Origin: Dongia_B soli
GTDB taxonomy: Bacteria > Pseudomonadota > Alphaproteobacteria > Dongiales > Dongiaceae
Direction: 5' to 3'
NCBI RefSeq assembly: GCF_034044715.1
Contig: NZ_JAXCLW010000002.1
Coordinates: 248,001-312,000, forward strand
Length of the DNA: 64,000 bases
Part shown: positions 44,530 to 54,639 of the stretch, piece after piece
Layout: every line of letters starts with the position of its first letter
Numbering within the stretch: position 1 is the first letter of the stretch
The notes under the pieces: generated by a model
Database searches by the model: none
Told to the model about the DNA's origin: nothing
What the model saw: the letters and a program-made list of their open reading frames with translations, nothing else
Program-made: the position numbers and the translations under genes

Positions 44530-46050
44530 CTACTGGGGATGAGGTGTTGATCTCACTTGCGGAACCCAGCGCGCCAGAATACCGGTGCGCCGCATCGCCT
44601 TTAAGACCAGGGTCCAGAGCAGGATGATAATGAGGCAGAATACAAATGGTTTGGTGAAGTTGGAGATGTCATCGCGAACCGTTCGACAGAAGTGAAACAT
44701 ACCAACGGAGATAGTTAGCAGTAACCACGGACGATGTCTCAAATTGAGCCCGTCCAGCCTGGAAAGGCCGAAGCCAAACAGAACAAAAACGAAAAACACG
44801 CCGGCCACGCCAAAATTCACATAGGCCTCGCCAATTGCCGAGGAGCCCGTGCCGGCGCCCATGAAGAACTGATCCGGTGCGATGCGATATGTGAGCCAGT
44901 CATTAAGCGGCAATCTTCTTGCGGGGTCTCCGCCCGGCTCGGTTTTCAGGCGATTGATGAGCTCACGCGGGCTTTCAGCATGCTTCATCCCGATATTCGG
45001 GAAGGCTTGAATCACCGCGGTGATATAACTCTCGCCATATCGATAAGGATCGCGCCTCGGCACAAGGTCCAGCATGGCGCCGAGAATGCCGTTCGTTTGG
45101 CCCATCGAAACGAGACCGGCCCGCCAATCGCTTTGATCCGCTGCCTCGCTCAATTGCTGTTGGTTGAGTGCCCCATAAGGCCCGGTCTGGCGTAACGTGC
45201 CGATGATGGGGATGGCGATCATCACGGCGACAATCATCCCAATTGCGAGGACATTTGGAATGCGCCGGCCGGTTTTGACCCAAAGAATAGCGCCGATCAT
45301 CACCGGATAAAGCGCGCTAGTGCGATATCCGGACAGGACGAGAAGTGCAAAGCCAATGAAGCCGATACTATAAGCAATCAGTCGTTGGGTTGGCCGGTTG
45401 GCACCGATGACGAGTGCGATCAGGGAAGAGGGAAACACCATCAGCATCGCCCCGAAACCGCGGACGTCGTCTTTGGTTTGGAATAGATCAAGCCTTGAAT
45501 AATTCAGCAGATTACCAAGGGCTTGGATGGCCAAAGCTAGAAAGACGCACGAGGCCAGCAACAAGCCGAAACCATAGAAAAATTCCAGATCCAACGTTGC
45601 GCGTACGGTCTGAACCGGGATGACCCGCCGCTCAATTCTGAGCCCCACGGCATAGCCGATGCCAAAAGCTCCCAACGCATAGATCGTATACCAGCTGGCG
45701 AGGCGAATGCCTTGTTCGGACAGCTCGATGGCGACGTCGTCGGGGCGCAGAATGCCGACGGCGATCGCCACGATCGATCCAAGGTGAAACAGGACAAGGG
45801 CGATAACATAAGCAAGTCCGAAACAATAAAGAGACTTATGGGTCGCAAGCAGGAAGGCCGAAAACGCGATAATCCAGACCAACAAGCAGATACTGACCGT
45901 CTGAGACCAGATATTGTCGGTGTATTTCGGACCAAGGATATCGAGCAAAGCCAGCGCAATCAGACCGAAGCTGACGAGAATCAAGATCAGCCGCGCCAAT
46001 GGATATTGCGGCAATCGAACCAGTATCTGTCTATCCGTGGCGAACGACAT
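44530..46050 (-). CDS. wzy: Wzy-like polysaccharide polymerase (multi-pass membrane protein)
   Basis: A 506-residue protein with roughly 11-12 hydrophobic helices (LARLILILVSFGLIALALLDIL, LLVWIIAFSAFLLATHKSLY, VIALVLFHLGSIVAIAVGIL, FGLLLASCVFLALAIQ) and a large loop around 290-400. This layout, with no close enzyme motif, is that of Wzy/O-antigen polymerase proteins, which polymerise repeat units in the periplasm. Its place between a glycosyltransferase and asnB and the presence of wzx supports the call. Family sequence identity is low by nature, so function is inferred from topology and context. Confidence 0.75.
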   Translation of the reverse strand: MSFATDRQILVRLPQYPLARLILILVSFGLIALALLDILGPKYTDNIWSQTVSICLLVWIIAFSAFLLATHKSLYCFGLAYVIALVLFHLGSIVAIAVGILRPDDVAIELSEQGIRLASWYTIYALGAFGIGYAVGLRIERRVIPVQTVRATLDLEFFYGFGLLLASCVFLALAIQALGNLLNYSRLDLFQTKDDVRGFGAMLMVFPSSLIALVIGANRPTQRLIAYSIGFIGFALLVLSGYRTSALYPVMIGAILWVKTGRRIPNVLAIGMIVAVMIAIPIIGTLRQTGPYGALNQQQLSEAADQSDWRAGLVSMGQTNGILGAMLDLVPRRDPYRYGESYITAVIQAFPNIGMKHAESPRELINRLKTEPGGDPARRLPLNDWLTYRIAPDQFFMGAGTGSSAIGEAYVNFGVAGVFFVFVLFGFGLSRLDGLNLRHRPWLLLTISVGMFHFCRTVRDDISNFTKPFVFCLIIILLWTLVLKAMRRTGILARWVPQVRSTPHPQ

Positions 46051-46062
46051 CTACGACAGCTT

Positions 46063-47241
46063 TCACGACGACATTAACTGGAGGCCCGTCGGATCTTTGC
46101 GTCCGGTTACCAGCCCACGATAAAGTTCGGCATAGCGCTCGACGAGCTTTTCGATGCTGTATTTGGATACGACGTTTCGTCCTGCCGCAACCTGTTGCAC
46201 GACTCGATCGCGATTCCGAAGGAGCGTTTCGATCGCATCGCTCAATTCAAGGGGCGATGCCGGGTCAAAGAAAGTGCAGCATTCCTCGTTCAGCAGGCTG
46301 CGGGTTGCTGCGATATCCGAGGCGATGCAAGGTAGCCCAATTGCCAAACCTTCCAACAGCACGTTCGGCATTCCCTCCCACCAGGAAGGAAGAATCAGAA
46401 TATCGGATTGCTGCATCAATGCATATACGTCATGGCGATAGCCGCAGAAATTCACCTTATCCGTCAGGTGCAGTTCGCCTGCGAGCTTGCGCAGCGCGCC
46501 TTCATCTTCACCGACGCCGCAGATGGTCTGCCGCCAGTTCAATTCCGGCGGCAGCATCGCAAGAGCACGGAGCAGGCAATCTATGTTTTTCTGCTTGGTC
46601 AAGCGCCCGACAAACAGCAAATTTGCCGGTCCGTTTTCTCCATCGGTGAGGCTGGTCTTCGTGAATACCGGGTCAACCATGACGGCATTGGGGATGGTCA
46701 CGCCGGACTTTGCGCGGAACAGAAGGCGGTAAGCGGCAATAGATTGGGCAATGGGATTATTGGAGATGATCTGTTGGGAGCAAAAGGTCGCCACCGCATA
46801 TTCCGGCAATGACAGTGGGCGATGAAATCGCATGGCATTGCGATATGAATAGATACAGGGAATGCCACGTCGCCTTGCTGCAACCATTGCGGGAATCGTC
46901 ATCGATGCCGGTAGCCAGGCATGAATCACATCGGGCTGAAAGGCCGTGATGGCATCCATCAGAGCGCTGTAGACGGACAGGTCATACTTGCCCTTCTTTT
47001 TGGCCTGATAGATGGGGACGTTCAGTGTGCTGGCATCGCCCGGTTCAACGCAGAAGATGGCCGACTGCACCGCGGCGCTATGGGATGCGCTGGCAAGCAG
47101 CTTCAATTGCCGTTCCGCACCGCCGCCGTGCAGTGCGTGAATGCAGTGTAATACGCGCAATGGATCACCGTCCCGCATGCTGGTCGAGCATTGCTGGTCT
47201 ATCAGCGTGACAGGATCAAGATCGTGCACGGGATGCGACAT
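46063..47241 (-). CDS. GT4-family glycosyltransferase
   Basis: A 392-residue GT-B fold glycosyltransferase. The N-terminal HCIHALHGGGAERQLKLLA, middle VIHAWLPASM, and C-terminal LFVGRLTKQKNIDCLLRAL followed by PSWWEGMPNVLLEGLAIGLPCIASD (the E-x7-E donor site) mark family GT4. Sugar specificity is unknown. AAGGTGA 7 bases before the ATG supports the start, which overlaps the upstream oxidoreductase gene by 26 bases. Confidence 0.92.
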   Translation of the reverse strand: MSHPVHDLDPVTLIDQQCSTSMRDGDPLRVLHCIHALHGGGAERQLKLLASASHSAAVQSAIFCVEPGDASTLNVPIYQAKKKGKYDLSVYSALMDAITAFQPDVIHAWLPASMTIPAMVAARRRGIPCIYSYRNAMRFHRPLSLPEYAVATFCSQQIISNNPIAQSIAAYRLLFRAKSGVTIPNAVMVDPVFTKTSLTDGENGPANLLFVGRLTKQKNIDCLLRALAMLPPELNWRQTICGVGEDEGALRKLAGELHLTDKVNFCGYRHDVYALMQQSDILILPSWWEGMPNVLLEGLAIGLPCIASDIAATRSLLNEECCTFFDPASPLELSDAIETLLRNRDRVVQQVAAGRNVVSKYSIEKLVERYAELYRGLVTGRKDPTGLQLMSS

Positions 47242-49372
47242 CGAGCGTCACCTTGCTCACTTCCATAAGTTCTTCCAGCGGGATCGGGCAGGGCTGCCGG
47301 TTGCGAGCGGATTCGACGAATTGCGCCACACAGGCGTTGTTGCCCTTATCCTGGCGCCAAAGGGAAGAATTGATCCGGCGGGGCCAGCCATAGCCGCGAA
47401 GAGAACGGAAGTTATCAATTTGCAGCACACGGTTACCGGCAAAAATCTCGACCCTTTCCTTGGGGAAGGATTTATGTCCATTTGCCGCATAGACGATCGT
47501 GCAAAGTGAGCCGTCGGCATATTGCAGGGTAAAGCTGACTTTATCGTCGCGTCGATCCGTGACCGGCAAGCCCGCCATGGAGGTGACCTGCATACCCGTC
47601 ACGGGAGAACCGACCAGGTAGGTGGCCAAATCGATAAAATGGCAGGCCTCGCCGATGATCCGTCCGCCGCCGGCTTGGTCATCTTGAGACCAATGCTCTC
47701 TGGGAATGGCCCCGGCATTAATGGTCATCAAAACGATTTTCGGCTCCTGCAACGTCCGTAACTGCTCCTTGCAGCGGCTGATCAGCGGCGAGAACCGGCG
47801 GTTGAAGCCAACCATGAGGCGGCTGCCCAGATGCGGTTCCCGCCGGAAGAGATCTTCTAGACGAGCCAGTTGCTCTGATGTGGTCACCAACGGCTTTTCG
47901 ACGAATACATACTTGCCTTGCGTCAGCGCCGTCTCAACCAGCGAAGCGTGACTATCATGGCGGGTCGCGATGACGACGGCGTCAATCCGGGGATTCTCCA
48001 GAATTTCCCGAAGATCAGTGGTCGCCATGCTAGAGCCGAATTTCTTGGCGGCGCGGGCTGCAGACACACCGCCGAGTGACGCAATGGCAGTACAGCTCGC
48101 CGACGCCTTGCTGAAGGCAGGCAATAAAACTTTATTGGCATAGCCGCCAGCGCCAATGAAGCCAACGGACAGACGATGGGTCTGCTCCGCCGCCTTGGCT
48201 TGGGGCAGATAAACGACATGGGGACGCGTTTCCGCCGTGCCGATTTCCCCAGCCACCGAGGCATCATTGCGATACCTGAGCAGGATGCCAAGTGATCCGC
48301 CAGCCTCTAAGGTGGCATAGGCCTCCATGGCGGAGTCGATTTGGAACCGATGAGACAACAGCGGGTCAAGGTCGATTTGCCCGCTCGACATGATCGACAA
48401 GAGGGCATCGAAGTTCCGCTGGGCCGTCCAGCGAACGAAGGGCAGGGGGTAATCATTGCCCTTTTGTTCATATTGCGGATCATATCGGCCGGGGCCGTAG
48501 GAGCAGGAAACCTGGAAGGTCAGCTCCTTCTCGTAGAAATCCGCCCGTTGCAACTGCAGGCCGACGACACCGACCAGGACGATCCGGCCGCGTTTGCGGC
48601 ACATCTGTGCCGCCTGATGGACGGGGTCGTTGCTCTTGGTCGCGGCCGCGATCACCACGGCATCAACACCGACGCCATCCGTCATGCCAATCGCCGTCGC
48701 AACCGGGTCCACATCATCCCGTCCCAGCTCAATCACCTCTGCGCCGAATTGGCGGGCGAGTTCGAGACGACGGCCGGGAAAGTCGATGCCGATGACTCGA
48801 CAGCCGCTGGCGCGCAGCAATTGAACGGAAATCAGACCGATAAGGCCAAGGCCGATGACCGCGACAGTTTCGCCCAAAGTGGTGTTCAGCAAGCGTATAC
48901 CCTGCAGGGCGATTGCGCCGAGCACGGTGAAAGCGGCACTTTCGTCCGACACGTTATCGGGTACATGGGCGCAAAGATTCTGCGGGACACAGACGACTTC
49001 GGCATGAGGGCCATTCGAGACGACGCGATCGCCAACGGCAAACTGTGTAACGCCTTCACCGACCCCGATGACGGTCCCGACATTGCAGTAGCCGAGGGGT
49101 ATGGCCTGGTCCAGTTTGCCCTGGACGGCTTCGATCGTCGGCAAAAGGCCGTCTGTCTTGATCTTATCGACAACCTCCCGGACCTTGTCCGGCTGCTGCC
49201 GCGCCTTGTTCAAGAGATTGGCTTTCCCGAAATCGATCAGCATCTTTTCCGTACCGGCGGAAACGATGGAGCGACTGGTCCTGATGAGAACATGGTTGCT
49301 GCGGATCAGCGGCTGAGGAACGTCTTCCAGCCAGACTTCGCCGTTCTTTAGGCTCTGCAATACCTGCTTCAT
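47216..49372 (-). CDS. Two-domain oxidoreductase: zinc-type alcohol dehydrogenase fused to Gfo/Idh/MocA
   Basis: A 718-residue fusion. Residues 1-365 are a medium-chain alcohol dehydrogenase-like domain (GYCNVGTVIGVGEGV, VGDRVVSNGPHAE, VAVIGLGLIGLISVQLLRASG for NAD binding). Residues about 400-718 are a Gfo/Idh/MocA domain (RLSVGFIGAGGYANKVLLPAF, VVIATRHDSH, YVFVEKPLV, GEACHFIDLATYLVG with a conserved His). Such fusions occur in bacterial polysaccharide loci and probably carry out paired redox steps on a sugar nucleotide. The specific substrate is unknown. It ends inside the following glycosyltransferase gene. Confidence 0.9.
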   Translation of the reverse strand: MKQVLQSLKNGEVWLEDVPQPLIRSNHVLIRTSRSIVSAGTEKMLIDFGKANLLNKARQQPDKVREVVDKIKTDGLLPTIEAVQGKLDQAIPLGYCNVGTVIGVGEGVTQFAVGDRVVSNGPHAEVVCVPQNLCAHVPDNVSDESAAFTVLGAIALQGIRLLNTTLGETVAVIGLGLIGLISVQLLRASGCRVIGIDFPGRRLELARQFGAEVIELGRDDVDPVATAIGMTDGVGVDAVVIAAATKSNDPVHQAAQMCRKRGRIVLVGVVGLQLQRADFYEKELTFQVSCSYGPGRYDPQYEQKGNDYPLPFVRWTAQRNFDALLSIMSSGQIDLDPLLSHRFQIDSAMEAYATLEAGGSLGILLRYRNDASVAGEIGTAETRPHVVYLPQAKAAEQTHRLSVGFIGAGGYANKVLLPAFSKASASCTAIASLGGVSAARAAKKFGSSMATTDLREILENPRIDAVVIATRHDSHASLVETALTQGKYVFVEKPLVTTSEQLARLEDLFRREPHLGSRLMVGFNRRFSPLISRCKEQLRTLQEPKIVLMTINAGAIPREHWSQDDQAGGGRIIGEACHFIDLATYLVGSPVTGMQVTSMAGLPVTDRRDDKVSFTLQYADGSLCTIVYAANGHKSFPKERVEIFAGNRVLQIDNFRSLRGYGWPRRINSSLWRQDKGNNACVAQFVESARNRQPCPIPLEELMEVSKVTLDVASRARS

Positions 49373-49400
49373 GATGAATTACCTGTGCATCGTCACGCGC

Positions 49401-50597
49401 CTAATTGGCCGCATGAATGGGGGTATGAGTGTCCGTGGTGCGCGGGCCCTGAGATCCCTGGTGGATCGTCTGCATGACATCCACATATTGCTGATAGCGC
49501 CGTGCGGGAGTGTTGTATTTCTTCAGCTCTTCTCGGCCCAATTGCACGATGTGATTATAAAGATCCGGACGTTCCCTCAATTCGGCAAGCCGCATGGCAG
49601 CGTCATGCTCATTATCAAATTCAAAATAGATTGCTGCAGGGCCGCAGGCGCTTCGCGCCCATTCGAGATCGCTGACGACCAGCGGCCGTTCCATAATCCA
49701 GGATTCCATGACGTTATTGCTGACGCTTTCGCCGCGCGACGGCAGAATGACCGCATCGCAGGACCTGTAGAGTTCGGCGCATCCTTCGGCAGGAACAGGG
49801 CCGATATTGTCGATCATATCGGACACACCAAGCTGAGCAGCTTGATGGAGGATATCGACGGTCTTCTCGTCACCTTGGCGAAGAGTGAGGACGAAGCGAA
49901 TATCGGAATTGCGATTGAGTTGGCGCAGTTGACGGGCAATGCGGGGGACAAGCTCGATATTCTTATGGGCACGGTATCCGGATAGCATTAATACCCGGAA
50001 GCCGCTCGGCAGCTCGGCACATAGTTGTTTGACGGCTGGATGGGTGGTTTCCGGCGACACCAGCGAACTGATGCTGGGCTGCACATGAAACACCTTTTCC
50101 GCCGGGAGTCCGTGGATGCGCTGCGCACGCAAAACGATAGCCGCGCTCTCGACGATCAGGGCATCGGCTCTCTTCAGGCTATGGCTGCGATAGGCGTCAA
50201 TGATCCGTTTCTTGATTCCGTCCACAAAGCTGTGGCGCACCCAGGCATCGAGTTCCGGATAGAACAGGTTCCAATAAGCGCAGCCGACGACATTTGTTAC
50301 GCCGCGTAGCCAGGGCGTCGGACCGAACTGCGTATAGACGATATCGGGCTTGTAGCTTGCAACCAGCCGACGGATGCCGAACAGCTCGAACGATACCCGC
50401 GATGCGATATCGCTGCCGATGATTGCCAGAATCTTAATATTGTGGCTTTCGGCGAGCTTTGTGAACGGAGTTCCCTCAGTCGCGACGATTCCCCATTCGT
50501 GTTCGCTGCCAATCGATCTGGCCTGCGCCACGAAATCGAGGCCCACCTGGACGCCGCCGCCACTCTTGAGTGGCACGAGGTTCAATAGAATTTTCAT
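49401..50597 (-). CDS. GT4-family glycosyltransferase
   Basis: A 398-residue GT-B glycosyltransferase. N-terminal LLNLVPLKSGGGVQVGLDF, central VFHVQPSISSLVSPET, and the C-terminal CDAVILPSRGESVSNNVMESWIMERPLVVSDLEWARS (donor-binding Glu region) place it near GT4, in the branch with SGGGVQ N-termini common in O-antigen clusters. Donor and acceptor are unknown. Confidence 0.9.
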   Translation of the reverse strand: MKILLNLVPLKSGGGVQVGLDFVAQARSIGSEHEWGIVATEGTPFTKLAESHNIKILAIIGSDIASRVSFELFGIRRLVASYKPDIVYTQFGPTPWLRGVTNVVGCAYWNLFYPELDAWVRHSFVDGIKKRIIDAYRSHSLKRADALIVESAAIVLRAQRIHGLPAEKVFHVQPSISSLVSPETTHPAVKQLCAELPSGFRVLMLSGYRAHKNIELVPRIARQLRQLNRNSDIRFVLTLRQGDEKTVDILHQAAQLGVSDMIDNIGPVPAEGCAELYRSCDAVILPSRGESVSNNVMESWIMERPLVVSDLEWARSACGPAAIYFEFDNEHDAAMRLAELRERPDLYNHIVQLGREELKKYNTPARRYQQYVDVMQTIHQGSQGPRTTDTHTPIHAAN

Positions 50598-50644
50598 TAT
50601 CGTGTCTCGCTCATCATCGACTCGTTGTTGCCATGCCAGGTTGG

Positions 50645-51646
50645 CTACGAAGCTTTACGCTGCTCGATCTGTTGCCGTGTGTCCTGATGCCAACGCACCG
50701 CGGAATCGACGATCGTGGCCAGATCGGATTCACGTGTTTCCCAATTCAATGCTTGCCTAGCTTTGCTGGCATCGGCGTAGAGGGCGGCGGGGTCACCCTG
50801 GCGTCGGGCGATAACGCGCTTCGGTACCGAACGCCCGACCCGGTTCTCCACGGCGGAGATGACGTCGAGCACCGAATATGCTTTTCCATTACCAAGATTG
50901 AAAGCGTGGAAGCCCTCTTTGCTATCCAAGTAATCCAGTGCAGCTACATGCGCGCGCGCCAGGTCATTCACATGGATATAATCGCGTAGGCAGGTTCCAT
51001 CCTCTGTATCGTAGTCGTCGCCATAGACATCGATCGTCGGCCGATTGCCCAATGCGGTCTCGATCACCAGGGGAATCAGATGCGTCTCAGGGTCGTGCGC
51101 TTCGCCAATCTTGCTTTCCGGACTGGCGCCGGCGGCATTGAAATAGCGTAGCGCGGCGACCCGGAAATTGTGAGCCGTAGCGAAATCCGTCAGCATGGCC
51201 TCGGTTGCGGCTTTGGTGCGGCCATAAGGATTGATCGGTTTCTGGGATTCGGTCTCCCGGATCGGCAGACTTTCCGGTATGCCATAGACGGCGCAGCTAC
51301 TGGAAAAGACGATTTTTCTGACATCGGTGGCCTGCATGGCGGTCAAGAGGGACAGCGTGCCACCGACATTAACGTCGTAATAGTGGCCGGGGTCGACAAA
51401 AGACTGGCCAACCAGGGACAAAGCGGCAAAGTGGATCACCGCAGAGACACGGTGACGGCTGATGACATCCACAAGGCGTTCGGATTGGCGGATGTCAATT
51501 TTCTCCAGAGGACCCCACCGCACGGCCCAGTCGTGCCCGGTCGTCAAGTTGTCAACCGTGATCGGGCAATATCCAGCGTCGGCGAGGGCTTTACATGTAT
51601 GGCTGCCGACATAACCGGCGCCGCCAGTAACAAGAATATTCTTCAT
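50645..51646 (-). CDS. galE: UDP-glucose 4-epimerase
   Basis: A 333-residue short-chain dehydrogenase/reductase of the GalE family interconverting UDP-Glc and UDP-Gal (or the GlcNAc/GalNAc pair). The NAD-binding TGGAGYVGSHTCKAL begins the protein; the catalytic Tyr-x3-Lys is YGRTK, followed by LRYFNAAGA; the Ser/Thr partner is in FSSSCAVYG. The ATG closes the glycosyltransferase operon segment, with 8 bases to the next upstream gene. It should supply a galactose-type donor for the polysaccharide. Confidence 0.94.
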   Translation of the reverse strand: MKNILVTGGAGYVGSHTCKALADAGYCPITVDNLTTGHDWAVRWGPLEKIDIRQSERLVDVISRHRVSAVIHFAALSLVGQSFVDPGHYYDVNVGGTLSLLTAMQATDVRKIVFSSSCAVYGIPESLPIRETESQKPINPYGRTKAATEAMLTDFATAHNFRVAALRYFNAAGASPESKIGEAHDPETHLIPLVIETALGNRPTIDVYGDDYDTEDGTCLRDYIHVNDLARAHVAALDYLDSKEGFHAFNLGNGKAYSVLDVISAVENRVGRSVPKRVIARRQGDPAALYADASKARQALNWETRESDLATIVDSAVRWHQDTRQQIEQRKAS

Positions 51647-51654
51647 GCGAACTC

Positions 51655-52923
51655 CTATTCCGCCGGTGCGCCGGCATGCCGACGGCGGTCACTAGCCGTC
51701 GTCGTTTGCGCGACACGCCGAATGATGTCGAGAAAAGTGGCGGCTAATTTGTCACGGTCGTAATGTGTTCTGACATAGTCGGCCCCGTGGCGCCCCAGAG
51801 CGGAAACATGTTCACGGTTATCGGCCAATGTACGAATGGCAGCGCTCAATTCCTCTGCCGATTCCGGCTTAATCAAGATGCCGCTTTGTGCGGCCTCGAT
51901 AATACGGGCGCTTTCACCGACGACGCCAAGGATGATCGGTCGTTCCATTGCCATGCTCTCGAAGATCTTCGACGGTATAACGGTCGAGAACAGGGGCAAG
52001 TTTCGTAACAAAACGAGGCTGGCATCGGAAATCGACCAGATTTGTGCCATTTTGTCTTTTGGCAGTTCGTCTAGCATCACGACATTGCTCAGGCCGCGTT
52101 GGTCACGTTCTTCTTTAAGAGCCGCTTTTGCGGCGCCGTCACCAACCATCAGAATTGCGATATCCGACCGGTGCCGCAGAATTTCCGCTGCTTCCAGGAT
52201 GGTCTTGAGACCATGGGCCATACCGTGTGTGCCGACATAGGCAGCGACGAATTTATCGCCGAGACCAAGTTCCTGGGCCAAAGCGACATCCCGTTCCCGC
52301 CGCTGAAAAGTCGAAAGATCGACGCCATTGGTGATGACCGCAATCCGCTCCCGCGTACCGCCATGGCTGGCGACATGTTGGACAAAGGATTCGGTGACGA
52401 CGACGATTTGATCGGCCTTGCGATAGGCGAAGCGCTCAAGCCATTCCAGCAGTCCGATGATCGCCTTGGATTTTATGGCGCCTACGGCGAGAATGGATTC
52501 TGGCCACAGATCGCGAATTTCCAGAATCCAGCGAGTGCGCCGCAAGCGGCTGGTCACGTAGCCAGCGAGGCCGGCGAAGAATTGCGGCGATGTTGAAATG
52601 ACGACGTCGGGCCGTTTGACGAAGCAGGAAGCAGCGATGCTCATCAACATGAAGACGACATAATTGAGGGTGCGCAGCAGGAAACCTTCATTCGCGGTCG
52701 CGAAAGTCCAGACGCGAACGACATCGATACCGTTTATCTGGTCGCGCTGCCATAACCGATTCCGATAGCCAGGAAAGATCACGCCGCGGGGATGATTTGG
52801 CACGCAAGTGATGACAGTTACATCGGCGCCGGCCTCAACCCATCTGCGGCAATGCTCATAGGTGCGCGAAGCCGGCGCGTTCACCTCGGGTGGAAAGTAG
52901 TGCGTCAGGAATAAGATACGCAT
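51655..52923 (-). CDS. GT4-family glycosyltransferase, WcaI/WbuB-like
   Basis: A 422-residue glycosyltransferase starting MRILFLTHYFPPEVNAP, with the WcaI-type block VTVITCVPNHPRGVIFPGY. Further motifs are EIRDLWPESILAVG, VVTESFVQHVASHGG, VITNGVDLSTF and the donor-binding IPSKIFESMAMERPIILGV. In colanic-acid-like systems relatives transfer fucose or similar residues onto the lipid-linked chain; here specificity is unknown. It directly abuts the heparinase-type gene without an intergenic base. Confidence 0.93.
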   Translation of the reverse strand: MRILFLTHYFPPEVNAPASRTYEHCRRWVEAGADVTVITCVPNHPRGVIFPGYRNRLWQRDQINGIDVVRVWTFATANEGFLLRTLNYVVFMLMSIAASCFVKRPDVVISTSPQFFAGLAGYVTSRLRRTRWILEIRDLWPESILAVGAIKSKAIIGLLEWLERFAYRKADQIVVVTESFVQHVASHGGTRERIAVITNGVDLSTFQRRERDVALAQELGLGDKFVAAYVGTHGMAHGLKTILEAAEILRHRSDIAILMVGDGAAKAALKEERDQRGLSNVVMLDELPKDKMAQIWSISDASLVLLRNLPLFSTVIPSKIFESMAMERPIILGVVGESARIIEAAQSGILIKPESAEELSAAIRTLADNREHVSALGRHGADYVRTHYDRDKLAATFLDIIRRVAQTTTASDRRRHAGAPAE

Positions 52924-54621
52924 CTACAGCCTCTTAATCGTCCAAGACAGGTTGGCGGGAAGGGCGCGACGCAGCGAGATCACCAGAACATCATTGGGAA
53001 TCGCTTTGCCGAATTCCGGCATATAGATGCCTTGGCCGATCTTGGCCGCACTTCCAGAGTCGATATTGGCGAAGGCGATTTCTGCAACCGGCGTACTGCT
53101 GTTCCGTTCGCGAACAAGAAATCTGCCGTAGTCGGCAGTCGCATAGAGGTCGGGATGGAAGTGTACGAAAAGCTCAATCAGATGCGTGCCGATACCGGAG
53201 AGAACATCCTGCACCTCGATGCGGCCTTCAACCGGAAAAGCATGTATGCGGCGCTTGTGATCGATCTTGCCTGCCAAGCGTCGGTAGCCGTGATGGACGC
53301 CGCTTACGGAAATACTATGTTGCCCAACCGACATATCGAGCTGCTGGACGCTAGCGGGCCTAGCAACGCGGAATACATGCCATATTTCCGACTGCTCCGC
53401 GCCATCGATGCGGATGGTGTTATGACCTTCCGTGCTTCGTGCATAGCGGCGGGTCGGGCTGTCTTCATAGTCGCAAACACCGCTATCAACGATGACGCGA
53501 CGGCCCTTCAATGACAGCTCGAAGCTCAACGCGTCACAATGACCATGGCCGGGCTGATATTCAGGACCGATCGGGCCGCAATCCCACAGAAGCATGTCAT
53601 TGTCGTAGCGATAGCCGTAATAACCCGCATCGCTCAGTTTAATGACACGGCTTTCATCCGCTGCATGGCTGGGTTCATAGGAAATGATCTTCTCAGCATA
53701 AGCGGTGAGTTCTTCCGTTTTAGCAGCAATGCCAATGGCGGAATCATTGAGGAGCGCGATGTCACCGTCGGGCATGGTAACGTCGCGGAGATAATCCAGG
53801 GCCCGTCGGGCGGTGTTGTGGAGGGGCTCGCTCAGCGTATCGAGTTCAGAGCCAGGGTTTTGTAAGATCAGGTTGAGAAGATCGAGAACATCTTCGGTGC
53901 AGATGGCGTGATACATCGGTGACCGTTCATAGTGGCCGCCGTCCGGCAAAAACTGTTCCTGGATTTCATCAAGTAGAAGCCGGCTTGCGCGAGCACGCCA
54001 AGAAGCAGCCTCGTTGCCGCGGAAGAAGCAGCCGACGAAAGCCATCGCCTTTAGATTTTTGAACAGGTGATTCGCCTGTATATGGTATTCGAGATTGGCG
54101 GCGAGCCAACGGCCCTGAACATAAAGACTGCGTTCCATCTGCGCCAGCGGAAGCGTGGCACGCTGGGGTGAGGCATAAAGCTTGATCCAATTCACCAGCC
54201 GTAGGGAAGCCGGATAGGGCTCCCAGGCGATTTCGGTTCCGATCGGATTTTGGTTGATCCAGTCGGTAATCAAAGCAGCCGCCTGGTCGGTCCGGAAATT
54301 CGGCGCGACCAGATAATCGAAGTAGTGCAGATTATATCGCCACAGTTTTGGCAACTCACTGCACTGCCAATCGATGGCGGACATGTTCATGCGATGCGCC
54401 AAGCCGATGAAACGAAACGTCCCATCGCTTTCGTAGCTGGGTGCTGCAGGCACTGGCGGCAGTAATTTAAAATCCGAATTCGGTGTTATCTTGTCGGGTG
54501 CCGGCAAGGCGACCGGCGTCGAGCGCCGCAGGCGGCGATATATCTGCCATAGCAACTGCCGCGGCTTCAGTTGTGATGCCGTGCGCGTCGCTAGAATCAT
54601 GCGTTGGATATTCGTCGTCAC
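52924..54621 (-). CDS. Heparinase II/III-family protein (polysaccharide lyase-like)
   Basis: A 565-residue protein with an N-terminal alpha/alpha-toroid (about 90-330; WRYNLHYFDYL, WEPYPASLRLVNW, the active-site-like EYHIQANHLFKNLKAM and GGHYERSPMYH) and a C-terminal beta-sandwich with the family signature QPGHGHCDALSFEL. No signal peptide is apparent. Such genes are common in EPS and O-antigen clusters, where they may trim or modify nascent uronate-containing polymer. Substrate is inferred to be the cluster's own uronic-acid polysaccharide. Confidence 0.9.
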   Translation of the reverse strand: MTTNIQRMILATRTASQLKPRQLLWQIYRRLRRSTPVALPAPDKITPNSDFKLLPPVPAAPSYESDGTFRFIGLAHRMNMSAIDWQCSELPKLWRYNLHYFDYLVAPNFRTDQAAALITDWINQNPIGTEIAWEPYPASLRLVNWIKLYASPQRATLPLAQMERSLYVQGRWLAANLEYHIQANHLFKNLKAMAFVGCFFRGNEAASWRARASRLLLDEIQEQFLPDGGHYERSPMYHAICTEDVLDLLNLILQNPGSELDTLSEPLHNTARRALDYLRDVTMPDGDIALLNDSAIGIAAKTEELTAYAEKIISYEPSHAADESRVIKLSDAGYYGYRYDNDMLLWDCGPIGPEYQPGHGHCDALSFELSLKGRRVIVDSGVCDYEDSPTRRYARSTEGHNTIRIDGAEQSEIWHVFRVARPASVQQLDMSVGQHSISVSGVHHGYRRLAGKIDHKRRIHAFPVEGRIEVQDVLSGIGTHLIELFVHFHPDLYATADYGRFLVRERNSSTPVAEIAFANIDSGSAAKIGQGIYMPEFGKAIPNDVLVISLRRALPANLSWTIKRL

Positions 54622-54639
54622 AGCCGCAATACCCAGGGA

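Noticed and set aside
48341..49351. 336-codon plus-strand frame opposite the two-domain oxidoreductase
   Set aside because: Mirrors the coding frame of a well-supported gene, has no ribosome binding site and no family motifs.
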